Below are positions 32,154-41,119 of a DNA stretch of 64,000 nucleotides, one piece after another (position 1 is the first letter of the stretch; each line of letters opens with the position of its first letter). Made by a program: the position numbers and the translations under genes. Under the pieces are notes generated by a model. That model ran no database searches and was not told the origin of the DNA. It worked only from the letters and a program-made list of their open reading frames with translations. Origin of the DNA: Chloroflexota bacterium (lineage in GTDB: Bacteria; Chloroflexota; Anaerolineae; Aggregatilineales; Phototrophicaceae); assembly GCA_026709625.1 (NCBI GenBank), contig JAPOSR010000080.1, positions 1-64,000 of the forward strand, given 5' to 3'.

Positions 32154-34589
32154 CTACTCTTCCCGGTCCGCCGCAAGCAGCGCCCAAAACCGCTCCAGCA
32201 GGTAACGATGCCGCAGCCCATGTCCGACCAGCGCCAGCGTCAACACAAAGAGCGTGGGAATCGCCAATAGAGTCAACGTGCCAGCCCCGCCATCCCACAG
32301 CGGCGGGCTGAACTCAAACAGGTCGGGAAAGGCGTACATCGACAGGATGGTCGCCACAGTCAGCAGGCTGCTCAACAGGACGATTCGCCAGTGCTGGACG
32401 AAAGTGCGTGGCTCGTACAGGTCGATGCCCTGCACCTGCCAGGTGATCAGCAGACCATAGAGCGCCACGATGACGGTGATGACCGAGCGCGTCAGCTGCA
32501 AGTCGCCGCCGCTGCCCAGCCAGGCGATCAGATACAGCGCAGTCATCATGACCGCGGCGATGAAGCCCATGGTGAAAATATACTCCAGCGCATCGCGGCG
32601 GAAGCGCTTAATCGGCTGGGGACGCAGCCAGCCAAAGGCGATCAGCGTGGCTGGCAGATTGACTGTGCCAAAGGTCGCCCAGCTGATCTGCACAGGCGTG
32701 ATGGGAAAAGGCAGCGCCATAAACGCGATGAAGACAAAGAGCGCGACCATGTAAAAATTGCGCACCAGGAAGAGTTTCATCGTGCCAAAGATCGTTTGGG
32801 TGGTGGCTTTGCCTTCGCCAAATGCCCGTGGCAGCGTCGACATGGCATTGTTCAGCAGCACGATATCCGCCACATCTTTGCTGATCTGCGTGCCGTCGTT
32901 CATCACGATAGCCAGGTCGGCTGCTTTCAGCGCTGGCACATCGTTGACGCCATCGCCCACCATCGCCACATATTCGCCATTCGCTCGCAGCGCCGCCACG
33001 ATGCGCTGCTTGGTATCGGGTTCGATGCGCGCAAAGACATGCCCTTCGGCAACTGCGCTGGCGAATTCACTCTCGCCCATCGCCTCCAGCTCGGCGCCGC
33101 TGTAGGCGCGCGTGCCGATGTCCATGCCAGCCGCCCCCGCGATCGCCCGCACCGTCTCCAGGTTGTCGCCGCTGATGACCTTGAGCGTCAGCCCTTCCGC
33201 GCGGAAAGCCGCCAGCGTGTCTTGGATGTCGCTGCGGATTTGGTCGCTCATCACGATCAGCGCCAGCGGCTGCAAATCCCAGGCGACGCTGCCGGTTGTA
33301 ACATCGGGCGCATCCGCCGTCTGCGCAAAAGCCAGCACGCGCAGCCCATCTTGCGAAAGCTGCTCGGCGGTATAGGCGTGGGCATGGTCGGCGGGCAACA
33401 GCCGTTCGGGCGCGCCCAGCAGCAGCGTCCGCTCGGCCAGGCAGACAGCCGACCACTTCCGCGCCGAATTGAACGGGATCTCGTTGAGCTTGTCTGGCAC
33501 ATCGGCTGCCAGCTGGCTGTCGGCGATATGCTGGGCGATGGCTTGAGCCGTGTTGTTATGATGCGCCATGTTGGCCAGCGCAATGTGCAGGTCGCGCAAG
33601 ATTTCTGTTTTGCTGGCCGCGCCGATGGGCATGATTTCATCGACAGCCAGCTTGTTCTGCGTCAGGGTGCCGGTTTTGTCGAAGCAGAGCGTTGTCGCGT
33701 TGGCCAGCGATTCCACCGCGTTGACGCGCTGGATGAGCGTCTGCTGCATGCTGATCTTCACCGCGCCGATGGTCAGCGACAGAATGGCGACCAATACCAA
33801 ACCCTGTGGCACTAGGCTGGTGGTGAAGACAACCGCATCGCGCACGATATACAGCAGCTCGCCTTCCACCAGGCGGCCAGCCACGAAGATCATGGGCACA
33901 AACACCATCATCAGCAGCACAGCGATCTCGACCGCAATGTCAATTTTGATTTGCGTGGGCGTTTTGACCAGCTTGTATTGCTTGGCGATCGCCGAAAGGC
34001 GGTTGACCTGGCTGTCTGTGCCGACTTGGGTGGCGCGCATGATGCCCGTGCCCGCTGTGCAAAATGAGCCCGAAAACACGCGGTCATCTGGCGCTTTGGC
34101 AACCGCGTCCGACTCGCCCGTCAGCTGCGATTCATCCAGTTCCAGCGAATCGGCTTGCAGCACGACTCCATCGACAACCAGCCGGTCGCCAGGCTGGATG
34201 TGAATGATCTCGTCTTTGACCACCTCGCGCATGGGCACATCGCGCCAGTTTTCATCGCGCCGGCAGCGCACGGTTTGTTCCGCCAGCGCCGCCAGTTGGT
34301 CAAGCTGCCGTTTGGCGTTGAACTCTTGCAGCATGCCGAAGAAGGTATTGGTGACCACGCTGAAGCCGGCAAAGATGGCGGTCGCGTAATCGCCCATGAC
34401 CACCACCGCCACCAGCATGCCGCCCAGCGCGAGATTAAACAGGTTAAGCACATTGTCGCGGAAGATCTCCCAATAGCTGCGCCCCACGCGCGATTCATAG
34501 TCGTTGCTCTCGCCACGTTGGATGCGCTGTTGGATATCGGCGCTGCTGAGGCTGGGGATGGGTTGGCGCTGCTGACGAGTACGTTGCAT
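32154..34589 (-). CDS. cation-translocating P-type ATPase (CtpE/Exp7-like)
   Basis: The 811-aa protein is a complete P-type ATPase. The actuator motif is LTGESDAV. The phosphorylation site is CFDKTGTLT, with Asp near 304. VISGDN and MVGDGVNDVPALKAADLAIVM form the P domain, and the membrane segments number about ten. The helix-4 ion-binding motif reads SLVPQGLVL rather than PEGL, CPC or PGD, placing it near the CtpE/Exp7-type Ca2+ or unassigned group. No metal-binding N-terminal domain exists. The start is set at 34589 because a TATAAT box lies at 34623-34628; the frame is open up to the neighbouring stop (34697). Confidence 0.88.
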   Translation of the reverse strand: MQRTRQQRQPIPSLSSADIQQRIQRGESNDYESRVGRSYWEIFRDNVLNLFNLALGGMLVAVVVMGDYATAIFAGFSVVTNTFFGMLQEFNAKRQLDQLAALAEQTVRCRRDENWRDVPMREVVKDEIIHIQPGDRLVVDGVVLQADSLELDESQLTGESDAVAKAPDDRVFSGSFCTAGTGIMRATQVGTDSQVNRLSAIAKQYKLVKTPTQIKIDIAVEIAVLLMMVFVPMIFVAGRLVEGELLYIVRDAVVFTTSLVPQGLVLVAILSLTIGAVKISMQQTLIQRVNAVESLANATTLCFDKTGTLTQNKLAVDEIMPIGAASKTEILRDLHIALANMAHHNNTAQAIAQHIADSQLAADVPDKLNEIPFNSARKWSAVCLAERTLLLGAPERLLPADHAHAYTAEQLSQDGLRVLAFAQTADAPDVTTGSVAWDLQPLALIVMSDQIRSDIQDTLAAFRAEGLTLKVISGDNLETVRAIAGAAGMDIGTRAYSGAELEAMGESEFASAVAEGHVFARIEPDTKQRIVAALRANGEYVAMVGDGVNDVPALKAADLAIVMNDGTQISKDVADIVLLNNAMSTLPRAFGEGKATTQTIFGTMKLFLVRNFYMVALFVFIAFMALPFPITPVQISWATFGTVNLPATLIAFGWLRPQPIKRFRRDALEYIFTMGFIAAVMMTALYLIAWLGSGGDLQLTRSVITVIVALYGLLITWQVQGIDLYEPRTFVQHWRIVLLSSLLTVATILSMYAFPDLFEFSPPLWDGGAGTLTLLAIPTLFVLTLALVGHGLRHRYLLERFWALLAADREE

Positions 34590-34622
34590 GCGGGCTGCTG
34601 ACCGGTTGTTTAGTGTCCCCGC

Positions 34623-34628
34623 ATTATA
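34623..34628 (-). promoter_or_regulatory. candidate -10 box of the P-type ATPase gene
   Basis: A perfect TATAAT on the minus strand lies 33 bases upstream of the ATG at 34589, in the gap after the MFS gene. No clear -35. Confidence 0.45.
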
Positions 34629-34697
34629 CGCATCCAAGTCCGAAAAGATGTAGGGGCGGCGATTGCCTGTTTCGCGATGCCCCTTGTCTCGCGCCAC

Positions 34698-36248
34698 TCA
34701 TTCGAGCGGAAGCTCACTTTCGATTAACCTGATGGCCAGCGCGCCGGCCACAAAGCTTAGTCCAGCCGAGATGAGCATGACGATGCGGATGCTGCTGAAG
34801 AAGGATTGGCGAATCACCTCGCGTAGTTCCGTATATTGCTCTGGCTCCAGTCCCTCGGGTAAGGTGGCTTCAGCCAACATAGCTGCCTCAGCGGCGATGT
34901 AAGCGCGGGCTTCGTCTGGCAAAGCAGCCACGGCCGGCGCGCCCAGCAGCGCATTTTGAAAGACAAAAATGACGAGGCTGCCGATGATGGCGATCGCTAA
35001 AATTTGCGCCGAACGCGAGACTGTGTTGTTAAAGCCCGAAGCCATGCCCGCGTAATGCTCGTCGACAGAAGCCATCACCGCCGTTGTCAGCGGCGCCAGC
35101 GTGATGCCCATGCCCGCTCCAAACATGCACATGGCTGGCAGCAGCGTCTGGACATAAGTATCTTGCCCGTGTGAAACTTCTAGCAGCGAAAACAGCAGCA
35201 AGGCATAGCCAATGACGAGAGGCCCGCATATCAAGGGCAAGCGCGGCCCGAAGCGGTCGACCACGCGGCTCATCAGGAAAGACACCCCGACCATCAGTCC
35301 CGTCATCGGCAGCATGGCAAGACCAACAGCCGACTCGGAATAGCCCTGAACCTGGATCAAACCCAGCGGCAAAAAGAAGAGCGCGCTGTTGGTCGCCCCA
35401 TAGAGCAGCAGCGTCAGTGTGTTGGCGCCGGCGAATGTGCGCGAACGAAACAGATTCAAAGGCAGCATGGGATGGTCGCTGTGCCCTTCGATCCAGATAA
35501 AGAACGGCAGAATGAAAACTGCCAAAACCCCCGACAGCATCACGATATTGTCGTCAAAGCCGCGCCGCGGACCTTCGATGAAAAAGAAGCCGGCGAGCAA
35601 AAGCGCCAACGTGCTGAGCAGCGTGCCAGATATATCGAGTTCCTGCGGCGCTTCGTCGTCATAACTTTCGGGCACATACCGCAGCAGCACGATGATGGCG
35701 AATGCGCCCAGCGCCAGATTGATCAGAAAGATCAGCCGCCACTGGCCGATCTCGGTCAGCCAGCCGCCGAGGATGGGGCCTGTGCCCGATGCCAGCATGG
35801 TAAAAGCCGACCACACGCTGATCGACCAACTGCGGCGATGGTGCGCGAAGTACGCGGCAACGATAGCCAGGCTGCAGGTGATCATCATGCCGCTGCCCAT
35901 GCCTTGCGCCGCCCGCGCTAGGATCAGCACGCTGGTGGATTGCGTCGTGCCACAGACAAACGAAGCCAGGCTGAAAATCACGATGCCGATGATGTAAACG
36001 CGCCGCCGGCCATAATGGTCGCCCAACGAGCCGCTGATAAAAATAAAAGCCGCTTGCAGCAGCAGATAGGCATTGACGATCCAGATGATTTCGGTGCCGT
36101 CGGCGTGCAGGTCGCGCTGGATGGCTGGCAGAGCGACACTCAGCGCTGTGCTGACCATAAACACCATGCTGGGCGCGAGGATGGTGGCGAAGAGCACCCA
36201 GTAGTCGCGTTGGCGCTCGCCGATTGCAGAACGATTTAGAACCATCAC
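34698..36248 (-). CDS. MFS transporter, DHA2 (EmrB/QacA-like) family
   Basis: This 516-aa membrane protein has about 14 helices typical of DHA2 drug:proton antiporters. It carries motif A GSLGDHYGRRRVYI, motif C-like ASGTGPILGGWL, and TALSVALPAIQRDL in helix 1. A long acidic loop (PESYDDEAPQELDISG) lies mid-protein and a final soluble segment precedes the last helix. It probably exports drugs or toxic metabolites. It is upstream of the P-type ATPase on the same strand, but that gene appears to have its own promoter. Confidence 0.9.
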   Translation of the reverse strand: MMVLNRSAIGERQRDYWVLFATILAPSMVFMVSTALSVALPAIQRDLHADGTEIIWIVNAYLLLQAAFIFISGSLGDHYGRRRVYIIGIVIFSLASFVCGTTQSTSVLILARAAQGMGSGMMITCSLAIVAAYFAHHRRSWSISVWSAFTMLASGTGPILGGWLTEIGQWRLIFLINLALGAFAIIVLLRYVPESYDDEAPQELDISGTLLSTLALLLAGFFFIEGPRRGFDDNIVMLSGVLAVFILPFFIWIEGHSDHPMLPLNLFRSRTFAGANTLTLLLYGATNSALFFLPLGLIQVQGYSESAVGLAMLPMTGLMVGVSFLMSRVVDRFGPRLPLICGPLVIGYALLLFSLLEVSHGQDTYVQTLLPAMCMFGAGMGITLAPLTTAVMASVDEHYAGMASGFNNTVSRSAQILAIAIIGSLVIFVFQNALLGAPAVAALPDEARAYIAAEAAMLAEATLPEGLEPEQYTELREVIRQSFFSSIRIVMLISAGLSFVAGALAIRLIESELPLE

Positions 36249-36396
36249 AGAGCGGTTGCTTTTCTATAAAACCAGCAGATAATTTTCCTTGCTGACTAAG
36301 TCTACCCTAATGATGTCAGCAAGTCGCATACGGGCGGCGCTATGCCACCCTGTCAAGCGTGAAACCCAGGTGGCTGCCCGCGCGAGAAAGCCGCTT

Positions 36397-36609
36397 TTAG
36401 CCGCGGCTGCGCAGGTCTGCAAGTTCTTTTTCCAGCTCGGCGCGGCGTTTGGCGCTGGCTTTGCGCCCGGCTTCGACCGCTCGCTGGCGGCGCGCAGCCC
36501 AGTCTTCGCGCAGCTCATCGGCGGTGACAGGCGAAAAGAAAGCCACCAGCAGCCCGCCGATCGCAGCGCCAAAGCCAATGCCCAGCAGCAAGCTCAGGAA
36601 TTTGCGCAC
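36397..36609 (-). CDS. YtxH-like small membrane protein
   Basis: The 70-aa protein has one N-terminal glycine-rich membrane helix (LSLLLGIGFGAAIGGLLVAFF). A basic, Ala/Glu-rich coiled-coil-like tail follows (ELREDWAARRQRAVEAGRKA). This is the architecture of YtxH-domain proteins, general-stress-associated envelope proteins of uncertain role. It lies 12 bases downstream of another small membrane protein gene and is probably co-transcribed. Confidence 0.7.
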   Translation of the reverse strand: MRKFLSLLLGIGFGAAIGGLLVAFFSPVTADELREDWAARRQRAVEAGRKASAKRRAELEKELADLRSRG

Positions 36610-36621
36610 AGCAGCCAGCTC

Positions 36622-36894
36622 TCAGAGCAGAAACAGCAAGGGCGGCAAAGCGATGATGAGACCAAGAGCGCCCATGCCGAAGGGAAGCTTGAGAAAGAGC
36701 AGGCAGCCGGTCGCCACGCAAAGCAAGCCCGCGTCACGGCAGAAACGTTCCCATTTGCGGGTTGATGGACCCCGAAAGCTCAAACGGAACCAAGCAATGT
36801 GATCGACCGTCGCCCACACCCGCGCCTCGCGGAAGAGCAGATGCATGCCCAAATACCACCAAAATGATGCGATGCAGATCTGCAAGAGCCACAT
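36622..36894 (-). CDS. small membrane protein (90 aa), unknown
   Basis: This product has an N-terminal hydrophobic segment (LLQICIASFWWYLGMHLLF). A Trp/Arg-rich amphipathic middle (WFRLSFRGPSTRKWERF) and a C-terminal hydrophobic stretch (GALGLIIALPPLLFLL) follow. I recognise no family. It is the first gene of a two-gene unit with the YtxH-like protein. Confidence 0.6.
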   Translation of the reverse strand: MWLLQICIASFWWYLGMHLLFREARVWATVDHIAWFRLSFRGPSTRKWERFCRDAGLLCVATGCLLFLKLPFGMGALGLIIALPPLLFLL

Positions 36895-37108
36895 GTTGCT
36901 TCTCCCGTGCCGCTCTTTATACCCGTCATTGTAACGGCAGGCTGGCGGCTGTCAACCAGATTCCCCGAGCAGGGCGGGGCAATCGCTTTGCAGCCCTTCA
37001 ATGCGGCAAAAGCCATTGCTTTCTTCTCGGGGCGCTCGGCAGCTGCTCATTATGGGCGCGGGCTTTCATTTTGGTTTGATGCGATTGCCTTGCCAGTTCG
37101 CTATTCTC

Positions 37109-39871
37109 CTAGAGCGCATCGAGCGGATCCATATCAATTTGCCAACCGGGCGCTGGTTTGAGCCTGCGCAGAGCCGCGCGTGGATCGGGTCCACGCAGCA
37201 GCACATGCCAACGATAATGACGGTCGATGCGCGTGTAAAAGCAAGGCGCTGGTCCGATCAAACGCGTGCCCGTCAGCCGATTCTCGCGAATAATCGTTCG
37301 CAGCTGCTCGGCGGCATAGTAGGCGGCTGCCTGGGCGCGGTTTGGGTCGCTGTCTCGGAAGACGATGCGCGCCAGCCGGCGATATGGAGGATAGCCCAGT
37401 TGCTTTCGGTACTGGCTTTCGCGCTGGACAAAGGCGGCATAATCGTGTTTCGCCGCGGCTTGAATGACATAATGCTCGGGCTGATAAGTCTGCAAGATGA
37501 CTCGTCCGCCCAGCACGCCGCGCCCGGCTCGGCCAGCCACCTGCGTCAGCAGCTGAAAGACCCGTTCCCCCGCGCGGTGGTCGGGCAGAGCCAAGCCTTG
37601 ATCGGCGCTGACAACGCCGACAAGCGTAACAAAGGGCAGATCCAAGCCTTTGGCGATCATCTGCGTGCCGACCAGCACATCGGCTTCGCGTGATACAAAC
37701 TTGCCCAGGATGTCGAAGTGCATGCGCGGCGAGCTCGCTGTGTCGATATCCCAGCGCAAGATGCGGGCGGCAGGGAAGCGCTGCTGCAAAGACATCTCTA
37801 CCTGCTGTGTGCCCGCGCCGAAGAAGCGGATGCGACTCGACCCGCATTCCGGGCAACGAGCTGGCTGTCGCTCGCTGGCGCCGCATTGATGGCAGCGCAA
37901 CGTGCTATCGACGCGGTGATAGACCAGCGGCAGGTCGCAGCGGCGGCATTGCAGCGTATACCCACAATCGCGGCAGAAGACATAGGTGGCTTGTCCGCGC
38001 CGGTTCAACAGCAGCATGGCTTGTTCGCCACGAGCCAGCGTCTGCTCCAGCGCCTGTTGCAGCTGCTGGCTGAACATGCTGGTATTGCCCGCCCGCAGCT
38101 CGGCGCGCATGTCAACGACAGCGACCGGCGGCATGTCGGCGGTCAGGGCGTCGCCATGCAGCGGCTGATAGCGGGATTCAACGCCGATGCGACTGGCTTG
38201 CCCGATGATGCGCTGGCGGTGCCCGACGATGCGTTTGGGCAAGCGCAGCAACTGATAATGGCCGCGCTGCGAACGATGCCAGCTGCCCAGGTCGGGCGTG
38301 GCGCTGCCCAGGATAAGGGTGGCTTGGCAGCGTTCAGCCAAGGCTTCGGCGGCTTCGCGAGCGTGATAATGCGGGTCGGTCATCCAGGCTGGCTGTTTGT
38401 AACTGGCATCGTGTTCTTCGTCCAGCACGATCAAACCGAGATCGGGCAAAGGCGTGAAAAGCGCCGAACGTGTGCCGACGACCACATCAACAGCGCCCGC
38501 TCGCGCCCGCTGCCAGCTGTCATAACGCTCGCCCCGGGGCAGGCTGCCATGCAAGAGCGCGACTCGCCCGGGAAATCGTTCCGACACGCGCCGGACGGTC
38601 TGCGGCGTCAGCGCGATCTCGGGCACCAGCAGGATGGCGCGGCGGCCAGCTTGCAGAGTTTGGTCGATAGCGCGTAGGTAGATCTCGGTTTTGCCGCTGC
38701 CGGTCACACCATGCAGCAAATAGCGCGCAGCTCGTTTGTCCAGCAAAGCCGGGCGGATCTCCTCCCAAACAGTCTGCTGGTCGGGCGTTAGATCTGGCGG
38801 GCTTTCGGGCACAAAGTCGTAATCACGCAGGGAATCACGCCAGACGCGCTCTTCTCGCAGGTTCAGCATACCCGCTTTGACCAGCCGGTTGAGGCGCGCT
38901 TGGCTTGCGCCGCTGGCTTCGCGGGCTTCTTTGGGCGTGGGCGGAGCGGGCAGGTCGATGATTGTCTGCAAGATATGCCGTGCCCAGGCATCGCCGCGCC
39001 ATAGCGACAGCTGCTTTTCTACCCGTTCCGGCGGCACATCTAGGACGATGAGATCTTGTTCGCCACTGGCTGTTTTTTCAACGAAGACCAGCGCTTCGTC
39101 GATAAGCTGCTTCAGGGGCGCGCGCGTCTTTGCGCCAACCAGAGCAAGCGCATCACCCACGCCGATTGGCTCGTCATCGTGGGCGGCGACCGCTTCCAGC
39201 AGTTGGATCTTGTGGCTGGATTTGCCCAGTTTTTTTGCCAACTGCGGGATATCGCTGGGCTGATAGGTCGGATAGAGGCGTTTGGTCGTTTTCATGCGCG
39301 CGCTCGGCGGGGCGAGCACCGACTCGGACGACAGCATGCCAGCGCGGCACAGGCGCTCCAGTTCGGCTTGAACAGGCTGCTTGGGGAAGGCGACCTTCAG
39401 CTGGCGCAGACGCAGGGGACCTCGTTCGCGCAGGCGGTCCAACAACTGGCGCGCCAGCGACTGTTCGGATCGCTGCTCGAAGCCATCCAGACTCAGTTGC
39501 CGCGGACGCTCGACCGGTAGCCGATCACTTTGGAAGGTATAACGTTTATCGGATTTTCCGGTTAATCCCGGCGGCAGCATCAGCCAGCAGCAGGTGCCGA
39601 TGGGCGCGAGGCAGCTGTCTGCCAGCCACTTCGCCAGTTGCAGGCGCTCGGGCGTCAACAGCGGCGCTTTGTCCAGCCGCTCGATGATAGGCTTGGTCGT
39701 CCGCAGCTCGGTCGTGTCGTGAATGTCCAGCACGATAGCCGCTTCCATAGTCGTGCCGAACTGCACGCGCACCAGCCAGCCGGGCGCAAGCTGTTTATCC
39801 AGCGCGGGGGGGATGTGATAGGTATAGCTTTGGCGCAGCGGCAGATTGAGGGCAACCTCGGCATAGCGCAT
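37109..39871 (-). CDS. priA: primosomal protein N' (replication restart helicase PriA)
   Basis: The 920-aa protein restarts stalled replication forks as a 3'-5' superfamily 2 helicase. The N-terminal DNA-binding domain begins MRYAEVALNLPLRQSYTYHI. The helicase core has HGVTGSGKTEIYLRAI (Walker A) and LDEEHDASYKQ (Walker B, DEEH). The zinc module has four CxxC-type pairs (CRDCGYTLQCRRC; CHQCGASE; CPECGS). GTQMIAKGLD and GRAGRG follow. It is somewhat longer than E. coli PriA (732 aa), mainly in the N-terminal linker. The ATG at 39871 matches the family N-terminus; the frame is open further upstream. Confidence 0.95.
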   Translation of the reverse strand: MRYAEVALNLPLRQSYTYHIPPALDKQLAPGWLVRVQFGTTMEAAIVLDIHDTTELRTTKPIIERLDKAPLLTPERLQLAKWLADSCLAPIGTCCWLMLPPGLTGKSDKRYTFQSDRLPVERPRQLSLDGFEQRSEQSLARQLLDRLRERGPLRLRQLKVAFPKQPVQAELERLCRAGMLSSESVLAPPSARMKTTKRLYPTYQPSDIPQLAKKLGKSSHKIQLLEAVAAHDDEPIGVGDALALVGAKTRAPLKQLIDEALVFVEKTASGEQDLIVLDVPPERVEKQLSLWRGDAWARHILQTIIDLPAPPTPKEAREASGASQARLNRLVKAGMLNLREERVWRDSLRDYDFVPESPPDLTPDQQTVWEEIRPALLDKRAARYLLHGVTGSGKTEIYLRAIDQTLQAGRRAILLVPEIALTPQTVRRVSERFPGRVALLHGSLPRGERYDSWQRARAGAVDVVVGTRSALFTPLPDLGLIVLDEEHDASYKQPAWMTDPHYHAREAAEALAERCQATLILGSATPDLGSWHRSQRGHYQLLRLPKRIVGHRQRIIGQASRIGVESRYQPLHGDALTADMPPVAVVDMRAELRAGNTSMFSQQLQQALEQTLARGEQAMLLLNRRGQATYVFCRDCGYTLQCRRCDLPLVYHRVDSTLRCHQCGASERQPARCPECGSSRIRFFGAGTQQVEMSLQQRFPAARILRWDIDTASSPRMHFDILGKFVSREADVLVGTQMIAKGLDLPFVTLVGVVSADQGLALPDHRAGERVFQLLTQVAGRAGRGVLGGRVILQTYQPEHYVIQAAAKHDYAAFVQRESQYRKQLGYPPYRRLARIVFRDSDPNRAQAAAYYAAEQLRTIIRENRLTGTRLIGPAPCFYTRIDRHYRWHVLLRGPDPRAALRRLKPAPGWQIDMDPLDAL

Positions 39872-39978
39872 GCGGACAACCTGCACAGGACAAAACGGGC
39901 TGCTGATTGTACGCCATCTGCCCTGTCGCGCCAACATCGCCTTGTCATCAATTCCAAGGCAATCGCTCCAGATGCCTG

Positions 39979-39987
39979 TGCTACAAT
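39979..39987 (+). promoter_or_regulatory. extended -10 promoter for the secreted protein gene
   Basis: TGCTACAAT ends 31 bases before the ATG at 40019. An in-frame ATG at 39986 overlaps the box and cannot be the start of a transcript made from it. Confidence 0.5.
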
Positions 39988-40018
39988 GAACGGGGTCAAG
40001 CAAAAGGGGCTTTGTGGG

Positions 40019-41041
40019 ATGAATCACAGAAAACGTTTGTCAATCATCTGCTTGTATAGCTTGCTAATGGCCTTCGCCTGGCCGGCGCGCGCGCACCAGC
40101 CCTTTTGTGAATTCGCTGATCTCACCGCCGCCGCGCCCTGGCAGGTCCCCAATGCCAGCATATCCTACGCGTATTTTGGCAATGTATTCCCCGCTGGGGA
40201 TATCGACTACTTCCGTTTTGATGCCGAAGCTGGCCAACAGGTGCTCTTGAGCCTCAGCATTCCGGCGATTCCGGATATGGAGGTTTTCGCGCCGGTTATG
40301 GCCGTCTTTGGACCTGGCGTAGATGTCGGCGAGCCGCCTCAACTCCCGATGCGCTTGGTCAAGCCGGCGGAGCCCGCGGCGATGATGATCCCGCTGGGCA
40401 ACGAAGCGGCTTATTGGTACGAGCCCTTCGGGCGCAGGTACTTTTGGAACTGGGACAACTATTTCTTCAAGTCGCCGGCGACCGCCACTTATACTGTCGC
40501 CCTGTGGCACCCCGCCAACGAGATCGGTCGCTATTCATTTGTGATTGGCCAGCGCGAAGTTTTTGGCGGCGATGCGGATTGCTTCTCTACCTACGATGAA
40601 TACTGGACGCCGCTGGAGCCAGGCGTCAATCCCTACCGCGACACGGCGCTCACTGACGACATGATGATGCGCATGAGCGGCACCATGCACGACCACAACG
40701 CGCTATTCGAGATGGATAGCGCCAGCGCGCCGACTGTCGATCTGACATTAATCCCTTTGATGGATGGCAGCTACAACATCCAGGTCATGACGGGCAATTT
40801 CACCTTCACGCCAGCGTTGGTCGACCAAGCGCCGGTCGCGGGAGAGGGCCATGCGCACCTGTACATCGATGGCGTCAAAGTCGCCCGACTCTATGGCGAA
40901 TGGCATCATCTGCCCAGCTTGCCCGAAGCCGCCGAAGCCGTGAGCGTGACCCTGTATGCCAACGACCACAGCGCCTTCGCTGTCGATGGCAGCCCTGTCT
41001 CTGCGTCGGTGTCGGTGGCGGATGCGCTGGCTTCTGCCTAA
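40019..41041 (+). CDS. secreted protein with 'HAHLYIDG' domain
   Basis: The 340-aa protein has a signal peptide (LSIICLYSLLMAFAWPARA). A bacterial pre-peptidase-like beta-sandwich follows (GDIDYFRFDAEAGQQVLLSLSI). The C-terminal domain has APTVDLTLIPLMDGSYNIQV, GEGHAHLYIDGVKVARLYGEW, then VTLYANDHSAFAVDG. That C-terminal pattern occurs in exported proteins related to copper-handling or DUF4399-like domains, with His residues that could bind a metal. The role is not established. AAGGGG lies upstream of the ATG at 40019. It is monocistronic with its own -10 box. Confidence 0.7.
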   Translation: MNHRKRLSIICLYSLLMAFAWPARAHQPFCEFADLTAAAPWQVPNASISYAYFGNVFPAGDIDYFRFDAEAGQQVLLSLSIPAIPDMEVFAPVMAVFGPGVDVGEPPQLPMRLVKPAEPAAMMIPLGNEAAYWYEPFGRRYFWNWDNYFFKSPATATYTVALWHPANEIGRYSFVIGQREVFGGDADCFSTYDEYWTPLEPGVNPYRDTALTDDMMMRMSGTMHDHNALFEMDSASAPTVDLTLIPLMDGSYNIQVMTGNFTFTPALVDQAPVAGEGHAHLYIDGVKVARLYGEWHHLPSLPEAAEAVSVTLYANDHSAFAVDGSPVSASVSVADALASA

Positions 41042-41119
41042 ACGCTATTGCAGGCAGGCGCTGGAACTGGTGGGCGCTAGAGGCTGCATTGGCGCGCAAT
41101 TAAAAAGGGAAGTGGCAAA

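Noticed and set aside
32391..33815. Plus-strand open frame of 474 codons
   Set aside because: It is a shadow of the P-type ATPase gene; its composition (His/Arg/Gln-rich, no motifs) is that of antisense GC-rich coding DNA.
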